The notes under the pieces were generated by a model, which had not been told where the DNA came from, did no database searches, and saw only the letters and a list, made by a program, of their open reading frames with translations. Position numbers and translations under genes: made by a program. Positions 26,844-38,072 of a stretch of 64,000 bases of DNA are shown here, in pieces (positions within the stretch are counted from its first letter, which is position 1; each line of letters opens with the position of its first letter). The stretch is taken from the NCBI RefSeq assembly GCF_012911935.1, contig NZ_JAAXLA010000014.1:1-64000 (forward strand), written 5' to 3'. The stretch is from Pseudonocardia acidicola (GTDB lineage: Bacteria > Actinomycetota > Actinomycetes > Mycobacteriales > Pseudonocardiaceae).

Positions 26844-28919
26844 ATGCAAGAAGGATCAACCTGCGCCACCTCTTTCGCCTCGCTGTACCGGCACGGCTTC
26901 GTGCGCGTGGCGGTGGCCGTCCCGGAAGTGCGCGTGGCTGATCCCGCATTCAACGTCGAGCGGTCGCTGGACCTGGCGCACAGGGCGGCGCGCGAGGGCG
27001 CCATCATGACCGTGTTCCCGGAATTGGGCCTGTCCTCGTACAGCGCAGAGGACCTGTTCCATCAGGACGCCCTGCAGGATGCGGTGGATACGGCACTGGA
27101 TCGGTTCGTCGAGGAGAGCAGGCGGATAACCGGAGTGCTCGTCGTCGGCGCCCCGATGCGACTCGACGGCCGCCTGTTCAATTGTGCTGTGGTCGTGCAC
27201 CGCGGTGAGATACTCGGCGTGGTCCCGAAGAGCTATCTGCCCAATTATCGGGAGTTCTACGAGAAGCGGCAGTTCGTCGCGGCCCGGGACACAACGGTCG
27301 ACCGGATTTCGGTCGGAGGGCGGTCGGTGCCGTTCGGTAACGACCTGCTCTTCGACGCGTCTACCGTCGCCGGGTTCGTGTTCCATGTCGAGATCTGCGA
27401 GGACGGCTGGGTGCCGATGCCGCTGAGCGGATACGCGGCGCTGGGCGGGGCGACGGTGTTGATCAACCTCTCGGCGAGCAACATCGTGGTCGGCAAGGCC
27501 GACTACCGGCGGCAGTTGTGCACGGGGCATTCAGCGCGCTACATCGCCGGCTATCTCTATGCCGCGGCGGGTTCCGGTGAGTCGACGACGGACCTTGCAT
27601 GGGACGGGCACGCGCTGGTCTGCGAGAACGGGGAGGTGCTCGCCGAGAGCGAGCGCTTCGCCGGTGGAGGGCAGCTGGTCACCGCTGATGTCGATCTCCA
27701 GCGGCTCGCGGCGGATCGCATGCGCATGACGAGCTTCACCGACAATGCGCGCGATCACCGGGACCGGTTGCGGCTGTTGCGCCGGGTCACGTTCGCACCG
27801 ACGCTGCCGGACACGGTGGTGCGACTGCGTCGCGAGATCGAGCGGTTCCCGTACGTGCCCGCCGACCCGGCCGGGCGCAACGAGCGGTGCGCCGAGGTGC
27901 ATCACATCCAGGTGCAGGGACTGGTCACCCGGCTCGCGGCGACAGGCCTGCAGAACGTCGTGATCGGCGTGTCCGGCGGGCTCGATTCCACCCAAGCCCT
28001 CATCGTGGCGATCAGGAGCATGGATCGGCTCGGCCTGCCCCGCACGAACGTGCTGGCCTACACGATGCCCGGCTTCGCCACGAGCTCCCGCACCCTGACG
28101 AGCGCGCGGCGGCTGATGAGCGCCCTCGGCACGACCGCACACGAGATCGACATCAGGCCCTCGGCGATGCAGATGCTGCGCGACCTGAACCACCCGGCAG
28201 CGTACGGAGCCGCCGTCTACGACGTCACGTTCGAGAACGTGCAGGCCGGCGAGCGCACCTCCCACCTGTTCCGCCTGGCCAATCACCACGACGCCCTCGT
28301 CGTCGGTACCGGCGATCTCAGCGAACTGGCCCTCGGCTGGTCGACCTACGGTGTCGGCGACCAGATGTCGCACTACAACGTGAACGCCTCGGTACCCAAG
28401 ACGCTGATCAGGTACTTGATCTCCTGGGTCATCGAGACCGGGCAGTTCGGCCCCCAGGCCGCCGCGGCGCTGCAGGCCGTGCTGGACACCGAGATCTCAC
28501 CGGAGCTGATTCCGTCCCCGGACCCGGCCTCCGCGCAACCGATGCAGAGTTCCGAGGCCGTCGTCGGCCCCTTCGACCTCCAGGACTTCCACCTCTACTA
28601 CCTCCTGCGCTTCGGCTACCGGCCCAGCCGCATCGCCTACCTCGCCCAGCACGCGTGGAGCGATCGGACCCGGGGCCGATGGCCCGACCTGGTCCCGCCC
28701 GACCAGCGCCATGAGTACGACCTGGCCACGATCAAGCGGTGGCTCGAGGTGTTCCTGCGCCGTTTCGTGCAGACCAGCCAGTTCAAGCGCAGCGCCCTGC
28801 CGAACGCCCCCAAGGTCGGCTCCGGTGGGTCGTTGTCCCCGCGGGGCGATTGGCGAGCACCCAGCGACGCCAGCGCGCAGGCCTGGATCCATGAGCTCAG
28901 CCACGACGTACCCGGCTGA
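26844..28919 (+). CDS. nadE: Glutamine-dependent NAD+ synthetase
   Basis: The 691-residue enzyme converts deamido-NAD+ to NAD+ with ATP and glutamine. The N-terminal nitrilase-type amidase (about residues 15-290) has the triad Glu in [11 protein letters not shown], Lys in [19 protein letters not shown] and Cys in [13 protein letters not shown]. The synthetase domain (about 340-690) has the ATP loop [36 protein letters not shown] and the C-terminal [15 protein letters not shown]. It is collinear with the M. tuberculosis enzyme. The start is taken as the ATG at 26844; no strong ribosome-binding site is visible. Several third positions are A or T, somewhat more than in neighbours. NAD supply is a plausible need in dormancy. 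Confidence 0.96.
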   Translation: MQEGSTCATSFASLYRHGFVRVAVAVPEVRVADPAFNVERSLDLAHRAAREGAIMTVFPELGLSSYSAEDLFHQDALQDAVDTALDRFVEESRRITGVLVVGAPMRLDGRLFNCAVVVHRGEILGVVPKSYLPNYREFYEKRQFVAARDTTVDRISVGGRSVPFGNDLLFDASTVAGFVFHVEICEDGWVPMPLSGYAALGGATVLINLSASNIVVGKADYRRQLCTGHSARYIAGYLYAAAGSGESTTDLAWDGHALVCENGEVLAESERFAGGGQLVTADVDLQRLAADRMRMTSFTDNARDHRDRLRLLRRVTFAPTLPDTVVRLRREIERFPYVPADPAGRNERCAEVHHIQVQGLVTRLAATGLQNVVIGVSGGLDSTQALIVAIRSMDRLGLPRTNVLAYTMPGFATSSRTLTSARRLMSALGTTAHEIDIRPSAMQMLRDLNHPAAYGAAVYDVTFENVQAGERTSHLFRLANHHDALVVGTGDLSELALGWSTYGVGDQMSHYNVNASVPKTLIRYLISWVIETGQFGPQAAAALQAVLDTEISPELIPSPDPASAQPMQSSEAVVGPFDLQDFHLYYLLRFGYRPSRIAYLAQHAWSDRTRGRWPDLVPPDQRHEYDLATIKRWLEVFLRRFVQTSQFKRSALPNAPKVGSGGSLSPRGDWRAPSDASAQAWIHELSHDVPG

Positions 28920-28933
28920 GGAGGGGCCGGCCG

Positions 28934-29200
28934 GTGCCTCGTGAGCGGGGGCCCTCGGTCTCTTCGCACCCGCTGGACCGTCTTCTCTCCGATGCGCGGG
29001 AGCGCCATCCCCGGGTGCCGGTGCGTCACGTGGTGGCCGTCGACCGGCCTGCGCAGGCGCTGCTGGACGAGACCGTCGGCGCCACTCTGCTCGTGGTCGG
29101 CCGTCACGGGCGTACCCGAAGCCCCGAGGCGCCGCTGGGGCCGGTGAGCCACGCCGAGGTGCACCACGCCCGCTGTCCCGTCACCGTCGACGGCCGACCC
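28934..29200 (+). pseudogene. Relic of a universal stress protein
   Basis: After a GTG at 28934 the frame gives DRLLSDARERHPRVPVRHVV, then PAQALLDETVGATLLVVGRHGRT and AEVHHARCPVTVDG. That is the second half of a UspA domain including the ATP-loop VVGRHGRT. The first half, with the V-DGS strand, is missing, and no stop follows the natural end: the frame runs on antisense through ppgK. It was probably a third usp gene of the island. Confidence 0.7.
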
Positions 29201-29230
29201 GCGTGGCCACGAGGGCGAGAGGTGCCGGTC

Positions 29231-29983
29231 CTAGGAGCGGGCCGCCAGCAGCGCGGCGCCGATGATGCCGGCCTCGTTGCGCAGCGTCGCCGGCACGATC
29301 GGGGTGCGGATCTGCACGGCGGGCAGCCACTTCTCGGCCTTCTTGCTGACCCCGCCGCCGACGACGATCAGGTCGGGCCACAGCAGCGCCTCGACGTGGC
29401 TGTAGTAGCGGGTCAGCCGCTGTGCCCACTCCTCCCAGGACAGCCCCTCGCGCTCGCGCGCCGAGTCGGCGGCCCGCGACTCGGCGTCGCAGGAGTCGAT
29501 CTCGAGGTGGCCGAGCTCGGTGTTGGGCACCAGCACTCCGTCGACGACGAGGGCCGATCCGATTCCGGTGCCCAGCGTCGTGACCAGCACGACGCCCTTG
29601 TGGTCCTTCGCCGCCCCGAACCGCACCTCGGCGGCCCCGGCGGCGTCGGCGTCGTTGATGACCAGGGCCGGCCGGCCGGTCTTGGAACGCAGCAGTTCGT
29701 GCGCGTCGACGCCGATCCAGGACGTGTCCACGTTGGCCGCGGTCTGCACGATCCCGTGCTGCACGACGGCCGGGAACGTGCAGCCGAACCGGTCGTCCCA
29801 GTCGAAGTGGTCGAGCACCTGTCCGACGGCCTCGGCGACGGCCTCCGGGGTGGACGGCTGCGGGGTCGGGATCCGCACGCGTTCGGCGGCGAGCTTGCCC
29901 TTGTTCAGGTCGACCGGGGCGCCCTTGATGCCGGACCCGCCGATGTCGACGCCGAATCCGAGGTGCTTGTGCTTCTTCGTCAC
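29231..29983 (-). CDS. ppgK: Polyphosphate glucokinase
   Basis: The 250-residue ROK-family kinase phosphorylates glucose using polyphosphate (or ATP). Motifs are the phosphate loop FGVDIGGSGIKGAPVDL, the sugar-site VINDADAAGAAEVRFGAA, the glycine-rich VLVTTLGTGIGSALVVDG, the ELGHLE segment and the C-terminal DLIVVGGGVSKKAEKWLP. It lies 48 bases downstream of phosphoglucomutase on the same strand, giving a likely glucose to glucose-6-phosphate to glucose-1-phosphate operon. The CHAD polyphosphate-binding gene at the left of the window fits the same chemistry. The ATG at 29983 starts MTKKHKHLGFG. Confidence 0.95.
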   Translation of the reverse strand: MTKKHKHLGFGVDIGGSGIKGAPVDLNKGKLAAERVRIPTPQPSTPEAVAEAVGQVLDHFDWDDRFGCTFPAVVQHGIVQTAANVDTSWIGVDAHELLRSKTGRPALVINDADAAGAAEVRFGAAKDHKGVVLVTTLGTGIGSALVVDGVLVPNTELGHLEIDSCDAESRAADSAREREGLSWEEWAQRLTRYYSHVEALLWPDLIVVGGGVSKKAEKWLPAVQIRTPIVPATLRNEAGIIGAALLAARS

Positions 29984-30031
29984 GGTGCCGATCCTCCCGC
30001 CTGCGTCGCGTCGATCGTCCTCGGAGGGTGA

Positions 30032-31687
30032 TCAGCCGCGCGCTTCGGGGCCCAGCGCCGTCGCGACCACCTCGCGGGCCTCCTCCTGGATGCGGGAGAG
30101 ATGCTCGGGCCCGCGGAAGCTCTCCGCGTAGACCTTGTACACGTCCTCGGTGCCCGAGGGCCGGGCGGCGAACCAGCCCGACTCGGTGGTGACCTTGAGC
30201 CCACCCAGCGCCGCGCCGTTGCCCGGCGCCGTGGTCAGCCGGGCGACGATCGCTTCCCCGGCCAGCTCGGTGGCGCTCACGTCGTCGGCGGAGAGCGTGG
30301 CCAGCCGGGCCTTGGCCGCCCGGCTGGTGGCCACGTCGATCCGGGCGTAGGCCGGGTCACCGAACCGGCCGGTCAGCTCCCGGTAGTGCTCGCTGGGGGT
30401 GCGGCCGGTGACCGCGGTGATCTCGGCGGCCAGCAGCGCCAGGATGATCCCGTCCTTGTCCGTCGACCACGGCGTGCCGTCGCGGCGCAGGTACGAGGCG
30501 CCCGCGCTCTCCTCGCCGCCGAACGCGATCGACCCGTCGCGCAGCCCCGGGACGAACCACTTGAACCCGACCGGGACCTCCAGCAGGTCACGGCCCAGGT
30601 CGGCGGTCACTCTGTCGATCATCGACGAGCTGACCGCGGTCTTGCCGACGGCCGCACCGCCCGGCCACCCGGGCCGGTGCGTGTACAGGTAGCCGATCGC
30701 GGCGGCCAGGTAGTGGTTGGGGTTCATCAGCCCGCCGTCGGCGGTGACGATGCCGTGCCGGTCGGCGTCGGCGTCGTTGCCCGTCGCGACCTGGAAGTCC
30801 GCCTTCCGGGCCACCAGCGACGCCATCGCGTACGGCGACGAGCAGTCCATGCGGATCTTGCCGTCCCAGTCCAGCGTCATGAACCCGAACGTCGGGTCGG
30901 TGCGCGGGTTGACCACGGTGAGGTCGAGCCGGTGCCGCTCGGCGATGGCCGCCCAGTAGTCGACGGCGGCGCCACCGAGCGGGTCGGCGGCCAGCCGCAC
31001 CCCGGCCGACCGGATCGCCTCCAGGTCGACCACGGCGGGCAGGTCGTCGACGTAGGTGCCGAGGAAGTCGTAGGCGCGGACCTCGTCGCTGCTGCGGGCC
31101 TTGCCCAGCGGTACCCGGCGCACGCCGGACAGGCCGTTCTCCAGCAGTTCGTTGGCGCGCCCGGCGATCCAGCCGGTCGCGTCGGTGCCGGCCGGGCCAC
31201 CGTCGGGCGGGTTGTACTTGAAGCCGCCGTCGGCCGGCGGGTTGTGCGACGGGGTGACGACGACGCCGTCGGCCAGGCCGGTCGTGCGGCCGCGGTTGTG
31301 GGTGAGGATCGCGTGCGAGATCGCGGGGGTCGGGGTGAACCCGTCGACGGCGTCGACGAGGACCTGGACCCCGTTGGCGGCGAACACCTCGATCGCGGTG
31401 GCCCACGCCGGCTCGGACAGCGCATGGGTGTCGCGGCCCAGGAACAGCGGCCCGTCGATGCCCTGCGCGGCCCGGTACTCGCAGATCGCCTGGCTGGTGG
31501 CTGCGATGTGGTCGTCGTTGAACGTGCTGGTGAACGCGGATCCGCGGTGCCCGGACGTCCCGAACGCGACCCGCTGCCCGGGGACGGCCGGGTCGGGGTG
31601 CTGATCGTGGTAGGCGGCGACCAGCTTGTCGACGTCGACCAGGTCCTCGGGTTGCGCGGGGGTACCCGCGCGCGGGTGCACAGCCAT
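30032..31687 (-). CDS. pgm: Alpha-D-glucose phosphate-specific phosphoglucomutase
   Basis: The 551-residue enzyme interconverts glucose-1- and glucose-6-phosphate. The active serine lies in [18 protein letters not shown], the metal-binding loop in [12 protein letters not shown], the sugar-binding loop in [10 protein letters not shown] and the phosphate-binding loop in [16 protein letters not shown]. The N-terminal [13 protein letters not shown] is typical. The length is complete and the ATG at 31687 is followed by [12 protein letters not shown]. It is upstream of ppgK in a two-gene operon and divergent from cydAB across 143 bases that contain an inverted repeat. Confidence 0.96.
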   Translation of the reverse strand: MAVHPRAGTPAQPEDLVDVDKLVAAYHDQHPDPAVPGQRVAFGTSGHRGSAFTSTFNDDHIAATSQAICEYRAAQGIDGPLFLGRDTHALSEPAWATAIEVFAANGVQVLVDAVDGFTPTPAISHAILTHNRGRTTGLADGVVVTPSHNPPADGGFKYNPPDGGPAGTDATGWIAGRANELLENGLSGVRRVPLGKARSSDEVRAYDFLGTYVDDLPAVVDLEAIRSAGVRLAADPLGGAAVDYWAAIAERHRLDLTVVNPRTDPTFGFMTLDWDGKIRMDCSSPYAMASLVARKADFQVATGNDADADRHGIVTADGGLMNPNHYLAAAIGYLYTHRPGWPGGAAVGKTAVSSSMIDRVTADLGRDLLEVPVGFKWFVPGLRDGSIAFGGEESAGASYLRRDGTPWSTDKDGIILALLAAEITAVTGRTPSEHYRELTGRFGDPAYARIDVATSRAAKARLATLSADDVSATELAGEAIVARLTTAPGNGAALGGLKVTTESGWFAARPSGTEDVYKVYAESFRGPEHLSRIQEEAREVVATALGPEARG

Positions 31688-31773
31688 CACTTCTCCTCGA
31701 ACCGGGCGGCGGGTCCGCGTCCGGGCTGCCCCCAGCCTGCCCGATCCGTGCGCTGACGCAACCGGTCGCACAT

Positions 31774-31799
31774 GGTTCCACCCGCGCGGTGTGGGAACC
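31774..31799. promoter_or_regulatory. Inverted repeat in the pgm-cydA intergenic region
   Basis: GGTTCCAC and GTGGGAACC face each other over 26 bases (6-bp perfect outer arms GGTTCC/GGAACC plus an imperfect inner part). It lies 32-57 bases before the cydA start. It could be an operator of a redox regulator, but the factor is unknown. Confidence 0.4.
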
Positions 31800-31830
31800 C
31801 CGGTCCGCAGCAACGCCAGCGGAGGATGCC

Positions 31831-33207
31831 GTGGACCCGACCGGTCACCTGCTCGCCGACGCCACCCAGAACCTCTATCCGGCGCGGATGCAGATGGCGC
31901 TGTCTCTGGGGTGGCACATCGTGTTCGCCTGTTTCGGCATCGCCTTCCCGGTGCTCGTGCTCTACGCCGAGTGGCGGGGGCACCGCGACGACGACCCGGC
32001 GCTGAGCGATCTCGCCCACACCTGGGCCAAGGCGATGGGGCTGATGTTCGCCGCGGGCGCCGTGTCCGGGACGATCCTCTCGTTCGAGATGGGCGTGCTC
32101 TGGCCCGGGCTGATGGCCCGCTTCGGCGCGGTGTTCGGGTTCCCGTTCCTGCTGGAGGGTTTCTCCTTCTTCCTCGAGGCGATCTTCGTCGGGGTGTACC
32201 TGTACGGCTGGAACCGGCTGCCGCCCCGGGTGCACATGCTCACCGCGCTGCCGATCATCGCCTCCGGGCTGGCCGGGGCGTTCTTCGTGGTCTCCGCGAA
32301 CTCGTGGATGAACACCCCGCAGGGCTTCACCCTCGATGCGACGGGCCGGGTCGTGGACGCCCACCCCGTCGCCGGGATGCTCAACCCGTCGACGGCGCCG
32401 GAGGTCGTGCACATGCTGCTGGCCGCCTACATGGTCACCGGCTTCCTCGTCGCCTCGGTCTACGCCGTCGGCATGCTGCGCGGGCGCCGCGGCCGCTACC
32501 ACCGGCTCGGGATGGCGATCCCGCTGACCGTCGGCGCCGTCGCCGCGCCGCTGCAGGTGATCGTGGGCGACTGGATCGCCAACACCGTCGCCGATCACCA
32601 GCCGGTCAAGCTCGCGGCGATGGAGGGGCTCGCGCACACGCAGCGTGCGGTGCCGCTCTCGCTGGGTGGTGTCTGGGTCGACGGTGATCTGCACGGTGCG
32701 CTGCGCGTCCCGTACGGGCTGTCGCTGCTGGTCACCCACAGCCTGGACGGCACGGTCACCGGGCTCGACGTCGCGCCGGTCGACCTGCGGCCACCGGTCG
32801 ACGTCGTCCACCTGTCCTACAACCTGATGGTCGGGCTGGGCTTCGCGCTGGTACTGCTGGCGGTGTGGCTGGGCTGGGTCTGGTGGCGCCGCCGGCGGCT
32901 TCCCGGGTCCCGCTGGTTCCTGCGCGCGGCCGCCGCGTCCGGGGTGGCCGCGGTGCTGGCCATGGAGGGCGGCTGGGTGACGACCGAGGTCGGCCGGCAG
33001 CCGTGGATCGTCTACGAACTCGTGCGCACCGCCGACGCGGTCAGCCCGGCCCCCGGCCTGCGGTACGGCTTCTACGCCGTGCTCGCGGTCTACACCGTGC
33101 TCACCGTGGCGACCGTCTACACGCTGCGCCGCCTCGCGGGCAGGCACGACCGGCCGGTGGCCCCGCAGGAGGACGTACCGCAGCCCGAGCCGATAGGGAC
33201 ACGATGA
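31831..33207 (+). CDS. cydA: Cytochrome bd ubiquinol oxidase subunit I
   Basis: The 458-residue membrane protein is the quinol-oxidising subunit of the high-affinity terminal oxidase. It has nine predicted helices. Haem ligands are the His in [15 protein letters not shown] (b595), the His in [14 protein letters not shown] (b558) and the Met in [16 protein letters not shown], which also holds the conserved GRQPW. The short Q-loop form is typical of actinobacteria. The GTG at 31831 follows GGAGG; the ATG at 31789 gives an implausible extension. Its stop overlaps the cydB start (ATGA). A bd oxidase suits microaerobic growth, but the assembly exporter CydD is only a relic in this window. Confidence 0.96.
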   Translation: MDPTGHLLADATQNLYPARMQMALSLGWHIVFACFGIAFPVLVLYAEWRGHRDDDPALSDLAHTWAKAMGLMFAAGAVSGTILSFEMGVLWPGLMARFGAVFGFPFLLEGFSFFLEAIFVGVYLYGWNRLPPRVHMLTALPIIASGLAGAFFVVSANSWMNTPQGFTLDATGRVVDAHPVAGMLNPSTAPEVVHMLLAAYMVTGFLVASVYAVGMLRGRRGRYHRLGMAIPLTVGAVAAPLQVIVGDWIANTVADHQPVKLAAMEGLAHTQRAVPLSLGGVWVDGDLHGALRVPYGLSLLVTHSLDGTVTGLDVAPVDLRPPVDVVHLSYNLMVGLGFALVLLAVWLGWVWWRRRRLPGSRWFLRAAAASGVAAVLAMEGGWVTTEVGRQPWIVYELVRTADAVSPAPGLRYGFYAVLAVYTVLTVATVYTLRRLAGRHDRPVAPQEDVPQPEPIGTR

Positions 33208-34235
33208 CCCTTGCCGACGTCGTACTCGCGCTGATGTGGCTCGGCGTGATCGCCTACGCGCTGTTCGCCGGGGCCGACTTCGGCGCGGGCATCTGGGACC
33301 TGCTGGCCGGCGGGACCCGGCGTGGCGCACCGCAGCGCGCGCTCATCGAGCACGCCATCGGGCCGGTCTGGGAGGCCAACCACGTGTGGTTGATCTTCAT
33401 TCTGGTGGTGCTGTGGACCGCCTTCCCGCCCGCGTTCGCCGCGATCGCATCGACGCTGTACATCCCGTTCACGCTGGCCGCGTTCGGGATGATCGCCCGC
33501 GGGGCGGCGTTCGCGTTCCGCTCCGGCGTCGACACCCCGAACGCCCGCCGGCTGCTGGGCGCGTCGTTCGCGTTCGCGTCGCTGTGCACACCGTTCTTCC
33601 TGGGCGCGATCGCCGGCGCGGTGGCGTCCGGCCGGGTGCCGCCCGGGATCGCCGCCGGTGACGTCATCACCAGCTGGGTCAACCCGACGTCGATGTTCTC
33701 CGGGGTGCTCGCGGTGGCGGTGTGCGGCTACCTGGCCGCGGTGTACCTGTGCGCCGACGCCCGCCGTGAGCACGAGCCGGAGCTGACCGAGCGGTTCCGG
33801 GCCGGGGCGCTGCTGAGCAGCCTGGTCGCCGGCGTGCTCGCCCTGATCGGGATCGCGGTGCTGCGTGCGGATGCGCCGCAGTTGTTCGCGGAGCTGCGCG
33901 GCCGGGCGCTGCCCGTGGTGGTGGTGTCCGCGCTGGCCGGTCTGGTCTCGATCGGGCTGCTGGTGCAACGGCGCTACGCCCGGGCCCGGGTGGCCGCCGC
34001 GGTCGCGGTGGCGGCGGTGCTGTGCGGCTGGGCGGTGGCGCAGTATCCGTACCTGCTGGAATCCCAGCTGACCATCGCCGACGGGGCGGCCGGGCGGTCG
34101 ACCCTGGTGGCCGTGCTGGTCGCCCTGGTGGTGGGCGGTGTCCTGCTGGTCCCGTCCCTGGTGTTCCTCTACCGGCTGTTCCAGCACCGGGCCCCGGTGG
34201 CCGTGGCGGCGGACCCGGCGGCGGGCCCGGCATGA
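33204..34235 (+). CDS. cydB: Cytochrome bd ubiquinol oxidase subunit II
   Basis: The 343-residue membrane protein has eight or nine helices. It has the family N-terminus GVIAYALFAGADFGAGIWDLL, EHAIGPVWEANHVWLIFILVVLWTAFP split over helices 2-3, and SWVNPTSMFSGVLAVAVCGYLAA. It pairs with CydA, with a four-base ATGA overlap. No cydC or cydD follows: a convergent ABC permease gene begins 35 bases downstream, so the usual cydABDC order is broken here. Confidence 0.95.
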   Translation: MTLADVVLALMWLGVIAYALFAGADFGAGIWDLLAGGTRRGAPQRALIEHAIGPVWEANHVWLIFILVVLWTAFPPAFAAIASTLYIPFTLAAFGMIARGAAFAFRSGVDTPNARRLLGASFAFASLCTPFFLGAIAGAVASGRVPPGIAAGDVITSWVNPTSMFSGVLAVAVCGYLAAVYLCADARREHEPELTERFRAGALLSSLVAGVLALIGIAVLRADAPQLFAELRGRALPVVVVSALAGLVSIGLLVQRRYARARVAAAVAVAAVLCGWAVAQYPYLLESQLTIADGAAGRSTLVAVLVALVVGGVLLVPSLVFLYRLFQHRAPVAVAADPAAGPA

Positions 34236-35059
34236 TCGGTGCGAGCGGGCCCGGAGCCGCACAGCCGGGTCAGCCGCGGACCAGCCGGGGAAGCAGCGCG
34301 GATGCGACGGCGATCATCGCCGCGGCGGCGCCGACGAGCACCCCGAAGTCCAGCAGGAGCCGGGCCGGGGTCCCGACGAGCAGTCCGCGCAGCGCATCGA
34401 CCTCGTAGCTCAGCGGGTTCACGTGGTTGATCACCTGCAGCCATTCGGGCATCAGCTGCACCGGGTAGAGCGCGTTGGAGGCGAAGAACAGCGGCATGGT
34501 GATGGCCTGCCCGATGCCCATCAGCCGGTCGCGGGACAGCACCAGCCCGGCGATCGTGATCGACAGGCAGCAGAAGAACGCCGAGCCCAGCAGCAGCGCG
34601 ACGACTACGCCGAGCAGCGCGAGGGGGTTGGCCGTGAGGGTCACCCCGAGCACCAGGGAAAGAACGAGGACGACGATGGCCTGGGCGACCGCGCGGACAC
34701 CGGCCGCGAAGGCCTTCGCGCTGACCAGCGCGGCCCGCGGGGTCGGGGTGACCAGCAGTTTCGCCAGTACGCCGGCGTCGCGTTCCCAGATGATCTGGAT
34801 GCCGTAGAAGATCGCGATGAACAGGGCCGACTGGGCGAGGATGCCCGGGGCCAGGAAGTCCAGGTACGGCGTGGAGCCGGTGGGGATGGCGTGCAGCCGG
34901 GTGAACACCTGACCGAAGATCAGCAGCCACAGCGCGGGCTGCACGGCGCGGGTGACCAGCTCGGACCGGTCGTGGCGCAGCTTCTGCAGCTCCACCAGGC
35001 ACATCGTGGCGACCCGCGAGAACCAGGTCCGGACCAGCCGGACCGGGCCGGGCTCGGTG

Positions 35060-35859
<800 letters not shown>

Positions 35860-35863
<4 letters not shown>

Positions 35864-36312
35864 GGGGCCTCCTCCGCAAGTTCGTCGAGCAGCTTCCGCA
35901 GCGCGGGCAGCGCAGCGGCCACGGTGGCGACCTCGTCGGCCGGCAGCCGTCGCAGCGCGTCACCGACCATCCGGCTGCGCGCCTCCCGCCAGCGCGCCAG
36001 CCGGGCGGCCGCGGTGTCGGTGAGCTCCAGTCGGGCGGCGCGCCGGTCGGCCGGGTCGGTCTCGCGGCGCAGTAGCCCGGCGTCGACGAGCTGGTTGACC
36101 AGCGTGCTCACCGAGTTGCCGGCCAGGTGCAGGGACCGGGCGGCGGCCGCGACGCCGATGCCGGGTTCGGCCTCGACCAGCTGGAGCAGCTCGACCTGGG
36201 CCCCGCGCAGCCGCGGCCCGGGCAGGTCGGCGCGCAGCCGGCGGCGCACGACGCGGCGCAGGCCGAGCACGACCGCCATGAGCTCGTCGGCGGGGTAGGG
36301 CGAGATCGTCAC
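35860..36312 (-). CDS. MarR-family regulator of the exporter operon
   Basis: The roughly 150-residue winged-helix regulator has GAQVELLQLVEAEPGIGVAAAARSLHL, the recognition region AGNSVSTLVNQLVDAGLLRRETDPADRRAARLELT (read in parts) and a helical dimer end. MarR proteins repress their own operons and release DNA when a phenolic or drug ligand binds. I placed the start at the GTG 36312 because a palindrome with 8-bp arms covers 36322-36342 and would overlap the alternative ATG at 36333. Neither start has a ribosome-binding site, so a leaderless mRNA starting at 36333 is a real alternative. Confidence 0.88.
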
Positions 36313-36321
36313 GCGGGAAAT

Positions 36322-36342
36322 ATACCTCTGCATGAGAGGTAT
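36322..36342. promoter_or_regulatory. Palindromic operator of the MarR-ABC operon
   Basis: ATACCTCT-GCATG-AGAGGTAT: perfect 8-bp arms with a 5-bp spacer, unusually AT-rich for this genome, directly at the start of the MarR gene. It is the natural autoregulatory MarR site. Confidence 0.7.
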
Positions 36343-36572
36343 TCGGCTGCAACGGGGCCTGGCCGCGCCCGGTGCCCGGGCCGGCCTGACCTGGCGCGAG
36401 CGGGCCGTCGCCGCCGCATGATCGCCGGTTTCGGAACCGTGCGGCCATCGGTGACCGGAATGTCCCGTCGGCGTCGATCATGCTGCGGCCGGTGCCGGCG
36501 ACGCGCGGAATACCGCGCATTTCGGGCAGTGCCCGGCGAATCCGGCTCCTGTTGCTGAAGATGTACCCCGTC

Positions 36573-36596
36573 CGTCACCCCACCGATGCGGTGACG
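36573..36596. promoter_or_regulatory. Inverted repeat ahead of the MFS gene
   Basis: CGTCACC, 10 bases, GGTGACG: perfect 7-bp arms ending 18 bases before the MFS start codon. It may be a repressor operator or an mRNA hairpin near the ribosome-binding site. Confidence 0.45.
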
Positions 36597-36614
36597 CGGA
36601 GCCGGGGGAGGCCC

Positions 36615-37985
36615 ATGACCTCGCAGATGTCAGCACCGGCGGTGTCCGCCCGGCTGGACCGGCTGCCGATCACCCGGCGGCACCGGTTCGCCCTGGTGGC
36701 GGTCGGCATCGGGATGTTCTTCGACCTCTACGAGGTGTTCCTCGCCGGGACGCTCGCCACCGTGCTGAGCACGGACTTCGGGGTCACCGGGACGAACCAG
36801 AAACTGGTGCTCGCGTCGGCGTTCGTCGGGGCGTTCATCGGGGCGGTGACGCTGTCCCGGCTGGCCGACCGGCTCGGCAGGCGTCGCGCGTTCTTCCTGA
36901 CCCTGGGCGTGTACTCGCTGTTCTCGGTGCTCGCCGGGTTCAGCGTGAACGTGGAGATGCTGATCATCTGCCGGTTCGTGGCCGGGATCGGCATCGGCGC
37001 GGAACTCCCGCTGTGCGATGCCTACCTGTCCGACCTGCTGCCGGCCCGGGTGCGCGGCCGGATGATCGCGTGGGCCTACACCCTCGGGTTCTGCGGAGTG
37101 CCGGTGGCGGGGTTCCTCGCCCGGGCGATCACCCCGCACACGATCCTCGGGCTCGCGGGCTGGCGGTGGATGTTCATCCTCGGCGGCCTGGGCGCGTTGC
37201 TCTGCTGGCTGATGCGCCGGGGCCTGCCCGAGTCGCCGCGCTGGCTGGAGTCGATGGGGCGCCACGACGAGGCCGACGCCGTGGTGCACACGTTCGAGGA
37301 CGCCGCGCGCCACGAGCACCCCGGCACCAGGCTGCCCGAACCGGTGCCGGTCCCCGCGGCCGCGACCCGCCGGGAGCCGTTCCGGGCGCTGTTCCGGCGG
37401 CCGTGGCGGCGCCGCACCGTGATGCTGTGGATCTTCCAGCTGCTCCAGACGTTCGGCTACTACGGCTTCGGCAGCCTGGTGCCGCTGGTGCTCGCCGCGA
37501 AGGGCTACGACGTCGTCACCACGCTGACGTTCAGCGCGCTGACCTTCCTCGGCTACCCGATCGGCTCGGCACTGTCGATCCCGCTGATCGAGCGGGTCGA
37601 GCGCAAGACGCTGATCATCGCCGCCGCGCTGGGCATGATGGTCCTCGGCCTGGGCTTCGGCTATGCGACCAGCGGCGCCCTGATCGTGCTGCTCGGGGTG
37701 GCGTACACGATCGTCAGCAACCTGTTCTCCAACGGCCTGCACGTCTACCAGGGCGAGCTGTACCCCACGACGCTGCGCGCGACCGGCGCCGGCAGCGCCT
37801 ACTCGCTGAGCCGGCTCGCGACGGCCGTGATGCCGTTCGTGCTCATCCCGCTGCTCGACTCCGCGGGCCCGAACGCGGTGTTCGCCGCCATCGCCCTGGC
37901 CATGGTGCTGCTCGCGGTGGACGTCGCCGTCCTCGGTCCGCGCACCACCGGCCGCAGCCTGGACGAGATCACCGCGCAACGCTGA
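36615..37985 (+). CDS. MFS transporter, sugar/metabolite:H+ symporter type
   Basis: The 456-residue permease has 12 predicted helices. Signature motifs are the loop SRLADRLGRRRAFFLTLGVY after helix 2, the helix 4-5 motif RFVAGIGIGAELPL, and RGLPESPRWLESMGR after helix 6. A late YPTTLRATGAGSAYSLSRL segment is also present. It resembles the NiaP/aromatic-acid branch, so the likely substrate is a small carboxylate such as nicotinate or an aromatic acid, but this is not proven. The ATG at 36615 follows GGGGGAGG. A 7-bp inverted repeat sits just ahead. A strong hairpin closes the gene. Confidence 0.9.
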   Translation: MTSQMSAPAVSARLDRLPITRRHRFALVAVGIGMFFDLYEVFLAGTLATVLSTDFGVTGTNQKLVLASAFVGAFIGAVTLSRLADRLGRRRAFFLTLGVYSLFSVLAGFSVNVEMLIICRFVAGIGIGAELPLCDAYLSDLLPARVRGRMIAWAYTLGFCGVPVAGFLARAITPHTILGLAGWRWMFILGGLGALLCWLMRRGLPESPRWLESMGRHDEADAVVHTFEDAARHEHPGTRLPEPVPVPAAATRREPFRALFRRPWRRRTVMLWIFQLLQTFGYYGFGSLVPLVLAAKGYDVVTTLTFSALTFLGYPIGSALSIPLIERVERKTLIIAAALGMMVLGLGFGYATSGALIVLLGVAYTIVSNLFSNGLHVYQGELYPTTLRATGAGSAYSLSRLATAVMPFVLIPLLDSAGPNAVFAAIALAMVLLAVDVAVLGPRTTGRSLDEITAQR

Positions 37986-37988
37986 CCG

Positions 37989-38050
37989 CGCCGAGTGCAA
38001 CCTCAGCGCTGTCGAACCGTGATCGAACCACCGTGAGGTTGCGCTCGGCG
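37989..38050. terminator. Long hairpin between the MFS and BtuF-like genes
   Basis: CGCCGAGTGCAACCTCA (37989-38005) pairs with TGAGGTTGCGCTCGGCG (38034-38050) with one mismatch over 17 bp and a 28-base loop. It lies four bases after the MFS stop. It is probably a terminator; as it ends 22 bases before the next start it could also be an operator. Confidence 0.6.
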
Positions 38051-38072
38051 GTGCGCACCCTAGGGTCAGCCG

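Noticed and set aside
28949-28962. GGGCCCTCGGTCTC as another DevR-type box
   Set aside because: It lies inside the usp relic and has one mismatch; single-mismatch hits are expected often by chance.
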